Origin: Streptomyces tendae | GTDB taxonomy: Bacteria; Actinomycetota; Actinomycetes; Streptomycetales; Streptomycetaceae | Direction: 5' to 3' | Assembly (NCBI RefSeq): GCF_008632955.1 | Contig: NZ_CP043959.1 | Span: 5,332,001-5,396,000 of the forward strand | DNA length: 64,000 nucleotides | Shown: positions 53,988 to 62,514 of the stretch, in pieces | How the letters are laid out: each line of letters opens with the position of its first letter | Numbering within the stretch: position 1 is the first letter of the stretch | The notes under the pieces: generated by a model | Database searches by the model: none | What the model saw: the letters and a program-made list of their open reading frames with translations, nothing else | What the model was told of the DNA's origin: nothing | Position numbers and translations under genes: made by a program

Positions 53988-54644
53988 ATGAGTGAGTCCG
54001 TACGAACCGGCTCCGGCAGCACCGGGGAGAAGGTGAAGGCAGAGACCACCGCGACGGCCGGACAGGCCAAGCAGGCCGCCGGACAGGTCGCCGGGACCGC
54101 GGCGGAGCAGGCACGTGCCGTCGTGGGCGAGGCACGGGACCAGGCCGGCACGGTGGTGCAGGACCTGCGCGCCCGCGCCGTCGAGGAGGCGGACGGGCAG
54201 ACCCGGCGGGCCGCCGGCACGCTGCGGCAGTGGGCGACCGACCTCACCGAGCTGGCCGCGCACGCCGAGAGCGACTCCCCCGCCCGCAGTCTGGCGGCCA
54301 GGGCCGGGGACGGGGGACAGCGTGCGGCCGACTATCTGGAGCGGCAGGGCGTCGAAGGTCTCGTCACCGACCTGCAGAGCTTCGCCCGACGGCGTCCCGG
54401 CGCCTTTTTGGGCGGTGCTCTGCTCGCGGGCCTGGCCGTGGGACGCCTGGCGAAGGTGACGCAGGCGGCGTCGCAGGCCAACGGGAACGGCCGGGCTCAG
54501 GTCGACGCGGCGCCGGGCCAGGGCGAGGTGGCACCGCCGGTCGGGACGACACCGGCCATGACGCCGCCTCCCGCACCGTCCGCTCCGCCGAGCCTGGGCA
54601 CGCCGCCCGCCGGCACCCCGGGCCGTACCTTCCCGGAGGCGTGA
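53988..54644 (+). CDS. Membrane-associated helical protein, first of a three-gene stress-type cassette
   Basis: 218 aa. A long amphipathic N-terminal section rich in Ala/Thr/Gln (KAETTATAGQAKQAAGQVAG) resembles LEA/CsbD-like helices; LSLAARAGDGGQRAADYLER follows. One hydrophobic hairpin near 135-155 (PGAFLGGALLAGLAVGRLA) could insert in the membrane. The C-terminus is proline-rich. It is followed 1 bp later by the DUF1469 gene and then the DUF3618 gene. Such cassettes respond to osmotic stress in other actinobacteria, an inference here. Confidence 0.75.
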   Translation: MSESVRTGSGSTGEKVKAETTATAGQAKQAAGQVAGTAAEQARAVVGEARDQAGTVVQDLRARAVEEADGQTRRAAGTLRQWATDLTELAAHAESDSPARSLAARAGDGGQRAADYLERQGVEGLVTDLQSFARRRPGAFLGGALLAGLAVGRLAKVTQAASQANGNGRAQVDAAPGQGEVAPPVGTTPAMTPPPAPSAPPSLGTPPAGTPGRTFPEA

Positions 54645-54645
54645 G

Positions 54646-55077
54646 ATGGCCACGATGTCCCCCCTGTCCCGGGCCCGCACGGCCGAACCGGCGGCGGTCC
54701 CGGAGGAGTCCACGGGCCAGTTGCTCTCACAGATCACCTCCGACCTTCAGGTGCTCTTCCGTCAGGAGCTGGAGCTGGCCAAGGCCGAGCTCAAGGAGGA
54801 GGGCACCAAGGCCGGCAAGGCGGCCGGGATGTTCGGCGGTGCCGGTTTCGCCGGCTACATGGTCCTGCTGTTCCTGTCGCTGGCGGCCGTGTTCGGCCTG
54901 GCCCAGGTGATGGACGAGGGCTGGGCCGCGCTGATCGTCGCCGCGCTGTGGGCGATCGCCGCGGCCGTGCTGTACCGGAAGGGCCGCGCGGGGATGCGAA
55001 CCGTCTCACCGAAGCCCGAATACACCGTCCAGACGCTGAAGGAGGACGCGGAATGGGCACGTCACCCGACCAAATGA
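54646..55077 (+). CDS. DUF1469 (phage-holin-like) membrane protein
   Basis: 143 aa. An amphipathic helix (LQVLFRQELELAKAELKEEG) precedes two spans at about 64-84 and 90-110 (AGYMVLLFLSLAAVFGLAQV; WAALIVAALWAIAAAVL), the DUF1469/Phage_holin_3_6 layout. Despite the family name these are chromosomal proteins in actinobacteria, not phage lysis genes. The last 25 bp overlap the next start. Confidence 0.88.
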   Translation: MATMSPLSRARTAEPAAVPEESTGQLLSQITSDLQVLFRQELELAKAELKEEGTKAGKAAGMFGGAGFAGYMVLLFLSLAAVFGLAQVMDEGWAALIVAALWAIAAAVLYRKGRAGMRTVSPKPEYTVQTLKEDAEWARHPTK

Positions 55078-55799
55078 GGGCCGAGATAGCGGCCACGCGG
55101 AACCAGTTGACCGCGGACGTGGACCGGCTCGCCGACCGGGCCAGCCCGCGTCGCATGGCCCACCGCCGCAAGGCGAGGGTGCGTCGTACGGTGACGGGCA
55201 TGCGTGACCGCGTCATGGGCACGGCCTCGGACACGGCATACGGCATGGCCGGCACCGCCCGGTCGGCGGCCGGCTCGGTGCAGTCGGCGGCCGGCTCGAC
55301 GGCCGGCACCGTGCAGTCGGCGGCGGGCTCCGCGGCCGGCACCGTGCAGGAGGGCACCGAACGCGCGGCCGGCACGGCGCGCGAGGTCGCCGAACAGGCC
55401 GGACAGGCCGTCCAGCAGACGCCCGAAATGGCCCGGCGTCAGACGCAGGGCAACCCGATGGCAGCCGGGCTGGTCGCCTTCGGCCTCGGCCTGCTGGCCG
55501 CCTCGATGGTGCCCGCCTCCGAGAAGGAGCAGCAGAAGGCGTCCGAGCTGATGGAGCGCGGCGCCGAGGCGCTGGAACCGGTGAAGGAGGCAGCCACGGA
55601 GTCGGCCCAGCACCTGAAGGAGGGCGCCGTGGAGGCCACCCGGAGCGCGGCCACGGAGGTCAAGGACACCGCCCAGCAGGCGGCCCGCACCACCCAGGAC
55701 GAGGCACGCGACCAGGCCGGCGGGGTGACCGAGCAGGCGCGCGACTCCGGACGCACCCTCAAGGACGAAGCGCAGAGCCGCTCCGGCCCGACCGGCTGA
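55053..55799 (+). CDS. DUF3618 protein with long repetitive helix
   Basis: 248 aa. The DUF3618 core is at the N-terminus (MRAEIAATRNQLTADVDRLA). A tandem Gly/Ser/Ala section (AAGSVQSAAGSTAGTVQSAA) follows, then one membrane segment near 133-150 (NPMAAGLVAFGLGLLAASMV), and a long LEA-like Glu/Ala/Lys helix to the end. ATG 55053 has GGAGGAC upstream, within the end of the DUF1469 gene, so translation is coupled. Probably a membrane-stress protein; function not established. Confidence 0.82.
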   Translation: MGTSPDQMRAEIAATRNQLTADVDRLADRASPRRMAHRRKARVRRTVTGMRDRVMGTASDTAYGMAGTARSAAGSVQSAAGSTAGTVQSAAGSAAGTVQEGTERAAGTAREVAEQAGQAVQQTPEMARRQTQGNPMAAGLVAFGLGLLAASMVPASEKEQQKASELMERGAEALEPVKEAATESAQHLKEGAVEATRSAATEVKDTAQQAARTTQDEARDQAGGVTEQARDSGRTLKDEAQSRSGPTG

Positions 55800-55896
55800 G
55801 GCCGGCACGGCACGGCACGGCACAGGTGCGACGTTCCGCCCCCCGGCCGCACGGCCGGGGGGGCGGAGGTTCGGTCCGGCACGTCCGGAGCGCGGA

Positions 55897-55992
55897 TCAG
55901 AGGGCGAAGACCAGGATCAGGACCAGCGTGGCCGCCAGACTGAGGGCCAACGACCCGAGACAGCCGGCCCTGTTGCTGAAGAAGAGGAACAT
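55897..55992 (-). CDS. Very small membrane protein, 31 aa
   Basis: 31 aa: MFLFFSNRAGCLGSLALSLA then a hydrophobic end. Very similar short proteins (F/L-FFSN...GCLGSL followed by a span) are widespread in actinobacteria, so this is likely a true gene of unknown role. GGGAGG lies close to the ATG. It is between convergent neighbours. Confidence 0.65.
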   Translation of the reverse strand: MFLFFSNRAGCLGSLALSLAATLVLILVFAL

Positions 55993-56090
55993 GCCTCCCG
56001 GGTACCCCGTCGCACCGCTCCACGCCGTGCGACGGGGATCCGTCGGGTGCCGGTGTGCCCCGGGAACCGCGGACGAGGCCCGGGGGCGGT

Positions 56091-57638
56091 TCAGTTCGCG
56101 TACGTCTCGAACTCCGCGATGCGCGGGGTGCCCGAGGCGCTGGTGATCTCGAAGGTGATCTTCTTCAGGGAGACCGGGGAGAAGCCGATCACGCCCGCGC
56201 CGCTGCCGGAGGCGAGGACGGCGCCCGTGTCGTTGTTGAGGACGCGGTAGGCGCCGATGGTGCCCGAGCCCGACGCGGTGCGGATGCCGACCCTGGAGAC
56301 GGTCGTGGCGGAGCCCCACTTCACCGACACGGATCCGGTGGTGCCGGAGGGCGACCAGTAGGTGCTCGTGCTGCCGTCGATCACGTTGCCGTAGCTGGTG
56401 CCGGAGGCCTTGGAGGAGCCGTCGGCGCCTGCTCCGATGCTGAGGTTGGTGCCGGCGGGCGGGTCGGTGGGACCGGGCTCGGTCGGCTCGCCCGGGTCCG
56501 TCGGGCCGGGGTCGGTCGGGTCCGGGTTCTGCGGGGTGCAGCTGCCGTCCGAGACCTTCAGCCCCTTGTTGGCGCCCGCCGTCTGCGCCACCACGTTCGG
56601 CACGCAGTTCGCCCCGTCGAGGGTGTAGCCGTACGGGATGCTCACCGAGGTGTTCGACGTCGGGTTCGGCCCGGCCGGGTTGTTGTCGCCGCCGCGCGAG
56701 GACCAGGTGACGTTGTCGAAGACGTTCCCGCCGACCTGCCAGTAGCCGGCCTGGTCGGTGTAGAAGGTGCCCAGGACGTCCTTGGAGTCCTCGAAGTAGT
56801 TGTTGTCCACCTTGGCGCGGGCGCCGGCCCGGGAGTTGATGCCGGACTCGTTCAGCCGCTTGTAGTGGTTGTTGTAGAGGTGCGCGACGCCGCCGCGCAG
56901 CAGGGGCGCGCGGGAGTCGATGTTCTCGTACAGATTGTGGTGGAACGTCACGTACCCGTTGGAGCGGTCGCTCTCGCTGGAGCCGATGAGGCCGCCGCGC
57001 CCGGAGTTGCGCAGCACGCTGTACGACAGCGTCACGTACTGGGTGTTGTCCTTCATGTCGAACAGTCCGTCGTAGCCCTCGGACTCACCGCCGGACGCCT
57101 CCAGGGTGACGTGGTCGACCCAGACGTTCCTGACATCGCTTTCCATGCCGATGGCGTCACCGCCGTTCGACGTGGGCGAGCCCGACTTCTTGACGTTCCT
57201 GACCGTCACGTTCTGGATGACGATGTTGCTCGCCTCGCGGATGTGGATGCCCAGCTGGTCGAAGACCGCGCCGTTGCCGACGCCCACGATGGTGACGTTG
57301 CTGACCTGCTTCAGCTCGATCTTGTCGGCGGCGGTGTTGCAGCTGGGGCCGGACACCTTGGTGGTGTTGGCGTGGTTGATGGTGCCCTCGACCTGGATGG
57401 TGAGGGGGGTCGAGCTGCCGGCCCGGGCGCAGAGGGCCTGGTGGATCGCGGTGCCGGTGGTGGCGCGGACCGTCTGTCCGCCCGCTCCGCCGGTGGTCCC
57501 GCCGTTCAGGGTCGCGTAGCCGGTGACGCCCCCGGCGGCGGCGGACGCGGTGGTGGTGGACAGCGCCACGCCGGTCGCTGCCGTGAGGGCTCCCGCGGCA
57601 AGTAACGCGGAGAGCCGTACGGCGACTGCTCGTCTCAT
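56091..57638 (-). CDS. Secreted pectate lyase (PL1) with C-terminal carbohydrate-binding module
   Basis: 515 aa. Cleaves polygalacturonate by beta-elimination outside the cell. Signal peptide 1-34 (LLAAGALTAATGVALSTTTA). The parallel beta-helix runs about 40-350: IQNVTVRNVKKS, VWVDHVTLEASGGESEGYDG (Ca-binding/catalytic wall), YVTFHHNLYENIDSRAP with the catalytic Arg. A Pro/Thr/Asp/Gly linker (DPTDPGPTDPGEPTEPGPTD) leads to a CBM/F5/8-type-C-like domain, about 395-515 (NVIDGSTSTYWSPSG, ITFEITSASGTPRIAEFE). A 14-bp palindrome lies 87 bp upstream of the start. Confidence 0.93.
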   Translation of the reverse strand: MRRAVAVRLSALLAAGALTAATGVALSTTTASAAAGGVTGYATLNGGTTGGAGGQTVRATTGTAIHQALCARAGSSTPLTIQVEGTINHANTTKVSGPSCNTAADKIELKQVSNVTIVGVGNGAVFDQLGIHIREASNIVIQNVTVRNVKKSGSPTSNGGDAIGMESDVRNVWVDHVTLEASGGESEGYDGLFDMKDNTQYVTLSYSVLRNSGRGGLIGSSESDRSNGYVTFHHNLYENIDSRAPLLRGGVAHLYNNHYKRLNESGINSRAGARAKVDNNYFEDSKDVLGTFYTDQAGYWQVGGNVFDNVTWSSRGGDNNPAGPNPTSNTSVSIPYGYTLDGANCVPNVVAQTAGANKGLKVSDGSCTPQNPDPTDPGPTDPGEPTEPGPTDPPAGTNLSIGAGADGSSKASGTSYGNVIDGSTSTYWSPSGTTGSVSVKWGSATTVSRVGIRTASGSGTIGAYRVLNNDTGAVLASGSGAGVIGFSPVSLKKITFEITSASGTPRIAEFETYAN

Positions 57639-57724
57639 GGTCGTCTCGCCTTTCGTCAATCACTGTCATGGGCATGTCAGTGCAGCCGATGAGGGAGGGC
57701 GGAGTGGGCCTGACCCATCGGAGG

Positions 57725-57738
57725 AGAAAGCGCTTTCT
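57725..57738 (-). promoter_or_regulatory. LacI-type palindrome upstream of the pectate lyase gene
   Basis: AGAAAGCGCTTTCT, a perfect 14-bp palindrome with the central CG usual for LacI-family operators. It lies in the 320-bp divergent gap before pectate lyase (57638) and the DinB-like gene (57959), nearer to the lyase. No cognate regulator gene is in the window. The gap has nothing else recognisable. Confidence 0.7.
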
Positions 57739-57958
57739 GTCTGTGTGTCGCGACAGTAGAGCCGTGCCCGCGGACTGGCAAGGTCCTGCGCGTGAACGGA
57801 ACAAGGGCTTCCGAATCAGGCGTCCGGATCCGGAGGCGAAGGCGGCTTTCACTAGGACGTGATCTGACCTACATGGCTCCTAACGTGTCTCTCGTCGCGC
57901 CGAACCGCACGGAACGGACGCACGAGAAGCACAGCCACGACTGACGAAGGCGGAAACC

Positions 57959-58516
57959 ATGACCGTGAACCAGCTGACCACCGACGAGTCCGCCGAGGCC
58001 CCCGCCGTCACGGGCGAGCACGCCGATCTGCTGGAAACGCTCGCCAAGCACCGGGACTTCCTGCGGTTCACCACCCGCGGCCTGACCGACGAGCAGGCGG
58101 GCCTGCGGACGACGAAGAGCGAGCTGTGCCTGGGCGGTCTGATCAAGCACGTCACCGCGGGCGAGCGGAGCTGGGTGGACTTCATCCTCGAGGGCCCGTC
58201 CGCGATGCCGGACTTCACGGCGATGACGGAGGAGGACTTCGCGCGCCGGGCCGACAGCTTCCGGATGCTGCCCGGCGAGACGCTCGCCGGCGTCCTGGAC
58301 GCGTACGCGGAGGTGGCCCGCCGCACCGAGGAGGTCGTCGCCGGCCTGCCCGACCTGAACGCCTCCTGGCCGCTGCCGAAGGCGCCGTGGTTCGAGGGCC
58401 AGCCCGAGTGGAGCGCGCGGCGGGTGCTGCTGCACATCCTCGCCGAGACCGCCCAGCACGCGGGCCACGCGGACATCGTCCGGGAGGCGCTGGACGGCTC
58501 GAAGACGATGGGGTGA
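57959..58516 (+). CDS. DinB/DUF664-family protein (mycothiol-dependent type)
   Basis: 185 aa, four-helix bundle. The three metal-binding His can be seen: LIKHVTAGERSWVDF near residue 63, then LLHILAETAQHAGHADIVRE near 160-176. DUF664 members in actinobacteria act as thiol transferases, often with mycothiol, or are uncharacterised. No partner gene is near; the substrate is unknown. Confidence 0.85.
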   Translation: MTVNQLTTDESAEAPAVTGEHADLLETLAKHRDFLRFTTRGLTDEQAGLRTTKSELCLGGLIKHVTAGERSWVDFILEGPSAMPDFTAMTEEDFARRADSFRMLPGETLAGVLDAYAEVARRTEEVVAGLPDLNASWPLPKAPWFEGQPEWSARRVLLHILAETAQHAGHADIVREALDGSKTMG

Positions 58517-58936
58517 CGAGCGGGGCCCGTCGGTGAGAGGCGCCCCTTGACCGCCCCGCGCGGGCAGCCCGGCGCCGAGCCGCCGGCACCGGCGCCTTCC
58601 CCGCCTCGTCGTCACTGAGCGGCGGCGGCCCGGCGGTGCGGGAGGGCCGCCGGGGCGCCGGCCACCCGCAGGCACCATCCCCCGCCGGCGCGACGGCGGG
58701 CAACGGCAACGGGTCGCCGTCGTGCGGGCTCCGGCCTGAGCCGCCGGCCCGTCCGGTCGGAGCCGTCGGCCCGTCGCACGGCCCGGCTGTGAGACGCCGC
58801 GGGGCCTGCGGTCGACGACCGCCGGCCCCGTTCGGACTCTCCGGAGGGAGACAGACCTCAGCCCGTGCCCGCCGGCCGCCCACGCCCCCGGTCGCCCGGA
58901 CAGGCACGGGCGACCGCGGGCGCCGGACGGCTCAGC
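58517..58936. other. 420-bp intergenic region without recognised content
   Basis: GC-rich sequence between the end of the DinB-like gene and the end of glnA2. Open frames here are reading-frame shadows without ribosome sites. Short inverted repeats (for example CGGCGCCG-type) occur, but none forms a clear terminator or operator. Confidence 0.5.
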
Positions 58937-60298
58937 TCACAGCACCGGCAGCAGGTTCTTCAGCTCGAACGCGGTGACCTCCGAGCGGTACGCCTCCCAC
59001 TCCTGCTTCTTGTTGCGCAGGAAGAAGTCGAAGACGTGCTCGCCGAGGGTCTCGGCGACCAGGTCGCTGCGTTCCATCAGGCTGAGCGCCTCGCCCAGGT
59101 TCTGCGGCAGGGGCTCGATGCCCAGGGCGCGGCGCTCCGCGTCGGACAGCGCCCAGACGTCGTCCTCGGCGCCCGGAGGAAGCTCGTAGCCCTCCTCGAT
59201 GCCCTTGAGGCCGGCCGCGAGGAGCAGGGCGTAGGCCAGGTAGGGGTTGGCGCCGGCGTCGAGGGAGCGGACCTCCACGCGGGCCGAGCCGGTCTTGCCG
59301 GGCTTGTACATGGGCACGCGGACCAGCGCCGAGCGGTTGTTGTGGCCCCAGCAGATGTACGAGGGGGCCTCGCCGCCGGCGCCCGCGGTGCGCTCGGAAC
59401 CGCCCCAGATGCGCTTGTAGCTGTTGACCCACTGGTTGGTGACCGCGGAGATCTCCGCGGAGTGCCGCAGCAGGCCCGCGATGAAGGAGCGGCCGACCTT
59501 GGAGAGCTGGTACTCGGCGCCGGACTCGTAGAAGGCGTTGCGGTCGCCCTCGAAGAGGGAGAGGTGGGTGTGCATGCCGGAGCCCGGGTGCTCGGAGAAC
59601 GGCTTGGGCATGAAGGTCGCCTGCACGCCCTGCTCCAGCGCCACCTGCTTCATGACCAGGCGGAACGTCATGACGTTGTCCGCCGTGGACAGCGCGTCCG
59701 CGTAGCGCAGGTCGATCTCCTGCTGGCCGGGGGCGCCCTCGTGGTGGGAGAACTCCACCGAGATGCCCATCGACTCCAGCATGGTGATCGCCTGGCGGCG
59801 GAAGTCCATGCCGACGTTCTGCGGGGTGTGGTCGAAGTAGCCGGAGTTGTCCGCGGGGGTCGGACGGCTGCCGTCCACCGGCTTGTCCTTCAGCAGGAAG
59901 AACTCGATCTCCGGGTGGGTGTAGAAGGTGAACCCCTGGTCGGAGGCGCGGGCCAGCGCGCGCTTGAGGACGTAGCGCGGGTCCGCGAAGGACGGGGAGC
60001 CGTCCGGCATGAGGATGTCGCAGAACATGCGGGCGGTGCCGGGCGCCTCGGCGCGCCAGGGCAGGATCTGGAACGTCGACGGGTCCGGCTTGGCGATCAT
60101 GTCGGACTCGTACACGCGGGCGAAGCCCTCGATGGCGGAGCCGTCGAAGCCGATGCCCTCGTCGAAGGCCTGTTCCAGCTCGGCGGGGGCGACGGCCACG
60201 GACTTGAGGAAGCCCAGGACGTCGGTGAACCACAGGCGTACGAACCGGATGTCGCGCTCCTCCAACGTCCGGAGCACGAACTCCTGCTGCTTGTCCAT
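58937..60298 (-). CDS. glnA2: Glutamine-synthetase-like enzyme GlnA2 (gamma-glutamylpolyamine synthetase type)
   Basis: 453 aa. GS fold: N-terminal IRFVRLWFTDVLGFLKSVAV and FDEGIGFDGSAIEGF, then YTHPEIEFFLLKD, SHHEGAPGQQEIDLRY, PGSGMHTHLSLF and NRSALVRVP. The name and probable role in glutamylating polyamines follow the S. coelicolor gene of that name, not direct evidence. ATG 60298 (MDKQQEFVL) is preferred over 60313, as it matches family starts. The 314-bp gap upstream holds the hmpA promoter and one NsrR-type site. With glnA, glnII and glnE it makes this a glutamine-metabolism region. Confidence 0.93.
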   Translation of the reverse strand: MDKQQEFVLRTLEERDIRFVRLWFTDVLGFLKSVAVAPAELEQAFDEGIGFDGSAIEGFARVYESDMIAKPDPSTFQILPWRAEAPGTARMFCDILMPDGSPSFADPRYVLKRALARASDQGFTFYTHPEIEFFLLKDKPVDGSRPTPADNSGYFDHTPQNVGMDFRRQAITMLESMGISVEFSHHEGAPGQQEIDLRYADALSTADNVMTFRLVMKQVALEQGVQATFMPKPFSEHPGSGMHTHLSLFEGDRNAFYESGAEYQLSKVGRSFIAGLLRHSAEISAVTNQWVNSYKRIWGGSERTAGAGGEAPSYICWGHNNRSALVRVPMYKPGKTGSARVEVRSLDAGANPYLAYALLLAAGLKGIEEGYELPPGAEDDVWALSDAERRALGIEPLPQNLGEALSLMERSDLVAETLGEHVFDFFLRNKKQEWEAYRSEVTAFELKNLLPVL

Positions 60299-60550
60299 CT
60301 TCCGATTCCCCATTCTTGCCGGTCAGGCCGCCCGTTCCTCCCGGTCCCCGGGAGACGGTCCGGCACTCGAGCATCCCACCACACCAGCGTTTCATACGCG
60401 TTGCCGGGCCCGGTCGGACGAACGGCCCCGGACCGGACCGCCGGCGCCATGAGGTGCGCGGCTCCTCCGCTCATCCTGCCCGGCCGGGCCGGCCGCCACG
60501 ACAGCGGGCGGTCCGCACGCCGGGCTCCCCCGGTCACGGACCCCCGCTTA

Positions 60551-60573
60551 AATTGGAATCTCCTATGCAAGTT
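60551..60573 (+). promoter_or_regulatory. NsrR-type operator before hmpA
   Basis: AATTGGAATCT-C-CTATGCAAGTT, two 11-bp half-sites with one base between, the layout of streptomycete NsrR sites. Ends 39 bp before the hmpA start. Confidence 0.72.
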
Positions 60574-60612
60574 TTAATGAGGGCGCAGGCATCCGAGCGA
60601 CGAGGAGACCCG

Positions 60613-61794
60613 ATGCTGTCCGACCAGTCCGCAACCACCGTCCGCGCCACCCTTCCCGCCGTGGGCGCGTCCCTCGGCGAGATCACCGAGCGCTCCTACG
60701 CCGGCATGTTCGCCGCCCGTCCCGAGCTGCTGCGCGACCTGTTCAACCGCGGCAACCAGGCCGCCGGCACCCAGCGCCAGGCCCTCGCGGGCTCCGTCGC
60801 GGCCTTCGCCACGCAGCTGCTGGACCACCCGGACCGGCGGCCCGACGCGATGCTGTCGCGCATCGCGCACAAGCACGCCTCCCTCGGCGTCACCCCGGAC
60901 CAGTACGGACTCGTCCACGAGCACCTGTTCGCCGCCATCGCCGGTGTCCTGGGCGACGCCGTCACCCCCGAGGTCGCCGCAGCCTGGGACGAGGTCTACT
61001 GGCTGATGGCGAACGCCCTGATCGCCGTCGAGAAGCGGCTGTACGAGGAGCGCGGCGGCGCCGTCTGGCGGCCGTGGGAGGTCGTGGAGCGGGTCACCGA
61101 GACCGAGGACGTCGTGACCTTCCGGCTGCGCCCGGCCGACGGCGGGGCGGTGCGCGAGTTCCGCGCGGGCCAGTACGTCTCGGTGCGCGTCCCCCTCCCG
61201 GACGGCGCCCGCCAGATACGGCAGTACAGCCTCTCCGGGGCGCCCGGACCGGACCTGCGGCAGTTCAGCGTCAAGCGGGTGCACGAGGGCCCGGCGCCCG
61301 ACGGCGAGGTGTCCACCCACCTGCACGCGCACGTCCGCGTCGGTGACGTCCTGGAGCTGTCCGAGGCCTACGGCGACCTGGTCCTCGACGCCGGCGCGGA
61401 CACCCCGCTGCTGCTGGCCTCAGCCGGGATCGGAGTGACTCCGGTCGTCGCGATGCTGGGCCACCTCGCCGGCTCCGGGCACCGCGCCCCGGTCACCGTG
61501 GTGCACGGCGACCGCTCCCCCGCCCACCACGCCCTGCGCACCGACCACGAGGCCTACGCGGCCAAGCTGCCGGACGCGACCGTGCGCTTCTGGTACGAGC
61601 GGGACGCCCCCGCGGGCGCCGGCACCGGTTACGTCGACCTCGCGGACGTGCCGGTCGCGCCGGGCACGCGCGCGTACCTGTGCGGGCCGCTGCCGTTCAT
61701 GCGGACGGTGCGCGAGCAGCTGATCGCCAGGGGGGTGGCCCCGGCCGACGTCCACTACGAGGTGTTCGGACCGGACCTGTGGCTCGCGAAGTAG
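60613..61794 (+). CDS. hmpA: Flavohaemoglobin, nitric oxide dioxygenase
   Basis: 393 aa, cytoplasmic, converts NO to nitrate with NADPH and FAD. Globin domain about 1-140: AHKHASLGV holds the proximal His, and the distal Tyr-type region is SYAGMFAARPELLRDLFNRG. FAD-binding motif RQYSLSGAPG near 200 and GTP/NAD motif LLASAGIGVTPVVAMLGHLA near 272 complete the reductase half. GAGGAG lies before ATG 60613. NsrR lies convergent 3', and an NsrR-type operator lies in the promoter, giving NO-dependent control. Confidence 0.95.
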   Translation: MLSDQSATTVRATLPAVGASLGEITERSYAGMFAARPELLRDLFNRGNQAAGTQRQALAGSVAAFATQLLDHPDRRPDAMLSRIAHKHASLGVTPDQYGLVHEHLFAAIAGVLGDAVTPEVAAAWDEVYWLMANALIAVEKRLYEERGGAVWRPWEVVERVTETEDVVTFRLRPADGGAVREFRAGQYVSVRVPLPDGARQIRQYSLSGAPGPDLRQFSVKRVHEGPAPDGEVSTHLHAHVRVGDVLELSEAYGDLVLDAGADTPLLLASAGIGVTPVVAMLGHLAGSGHRAPVTVVHGDRSPAHHALRTDHEAYAAKLPDATVRFWYERDAPAGAGTGYVDLADVPVAPGTRAYLCGPLPFMRTVREQLIARGVAPADVHYEVFGPDLWLAK

Positions 61795-61831
61795 GCGGGC
61801 CCCGCCCACCTGGGCGGTGAAGCGCGGTCGG

Positions 61832-62305
61832 TCACCGCCGACGTGGTCCGCCGGGCAGGTCCTGGCGGACGTGCGGGACGCCGAGCAGGAGCGGTCCCGT
61901 CGGGTCCGCGGTGAGGTCCGCCACCGTGAGCGGGTCCAGCGAGGCGTAGAACGCCTCCTGGGCCCGCCGCAGCGCGCCGCGCAGCCGGCAGTCGGAGCGC
62001 AGCGGGCAGGGGGCGGTGGAGGCGGCGCCGTCGCAGTCGACGACGTCCCCCTCGCCCTCGAAGGCGCGGACCAGCGCGCCTACGGAGGCCCCGCGGCCCT
62101 TCTCCGTGAGGGACAGGCCGCCGCCCCGGCCGCGCCGGGCGGTGAGCAGTGCCATGTGCTGGAGTTCGGCGACGACCTTGGCGGCATGGGTGTACGGCAC
62201 GTCCATGGCCGCCGCGACGTCCCGCGTCGTGGGGTTGGTGTCCCCGGCCACGGCGAGGCGCATGAGGACCCGCAGGGCGAGGTCGGTGGAGCGCAGCAGC
62301 CGCAT
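61832..62305 (-). CDS. nsrR: Rrf2-family NO sensor NsrR
   Basis: 157 aa. An N-terminal winged helix (LRVLMRLAVAGDTNPTTRDV, TARRGRGGGLSLTEKGRG) and three cysteines for a 4Fe-4S cluster, Cys91, Cys100 and Cys106 (CDGAASTAPCPLRSDC). Asp8, the fourth cluster ligand in S. coelicolor NsrR, is present (STDLA). Nitrosylation of the cluster would release DNA. The site at 62322-62344 lies just upstream of its start, so autoregulation is likely, as is repression of hmpA next door. Confidence 0.93.
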   Translation of the reverse strand: MRLLRSTDLALRVLMRLAVAGDTNPTTRDVAAAMDVPYTHAAKVVAELQHMALLTARRGRGGGLSLTEKGRGASVGALVRAFEGEGDVVDCDGAASTAPCPLRSDCRLRGALRRAQEAFYASLDPLTVADLTADPTGPLLLGVPHVRQDLPGGPRRR

Positions 62306-62321
62306 ACCGGGAAGCGTAGGT

Positions 62322-62344
62322 AATCGGAATCCTGGCTCAAAATT
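62322..62344 (-). promoter_or_regulatory. NsrR-type operator before nsrR itself
   Basis: AATCGGAATCC-T-GGCTCAAAATT, 11-1-11 as at hmpA; the first half-site differs from the hmpA one at two positions. Ends 17 bp before the start codon. Confidence 0.62.
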
Positions 62345-62514
62345 TCCGGCCGGATCTTCACCAGCTCCTCCCGGTCCCCGTCCGGGCCCCGGGAGCGCGG
62401 CCACGACGTGTCCGGTCCTTGCCGCCGCCCCCTACGACTCGCCCGTCCCCGCCATTACGATCAGCTGACCCGACAGCCCCTCCCGTCGCCCCCTCCGACC
62501 CGAAGGACACCTCC

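Noticed and set aside
54646..55077. Phage holin and a second prophage remnant
   Set aside because: The DUF1469 family is named for a weak holin likeness but is a common chromosomal family; neighbours are DUF3618 and LEA-like proteins, with no phage genes.
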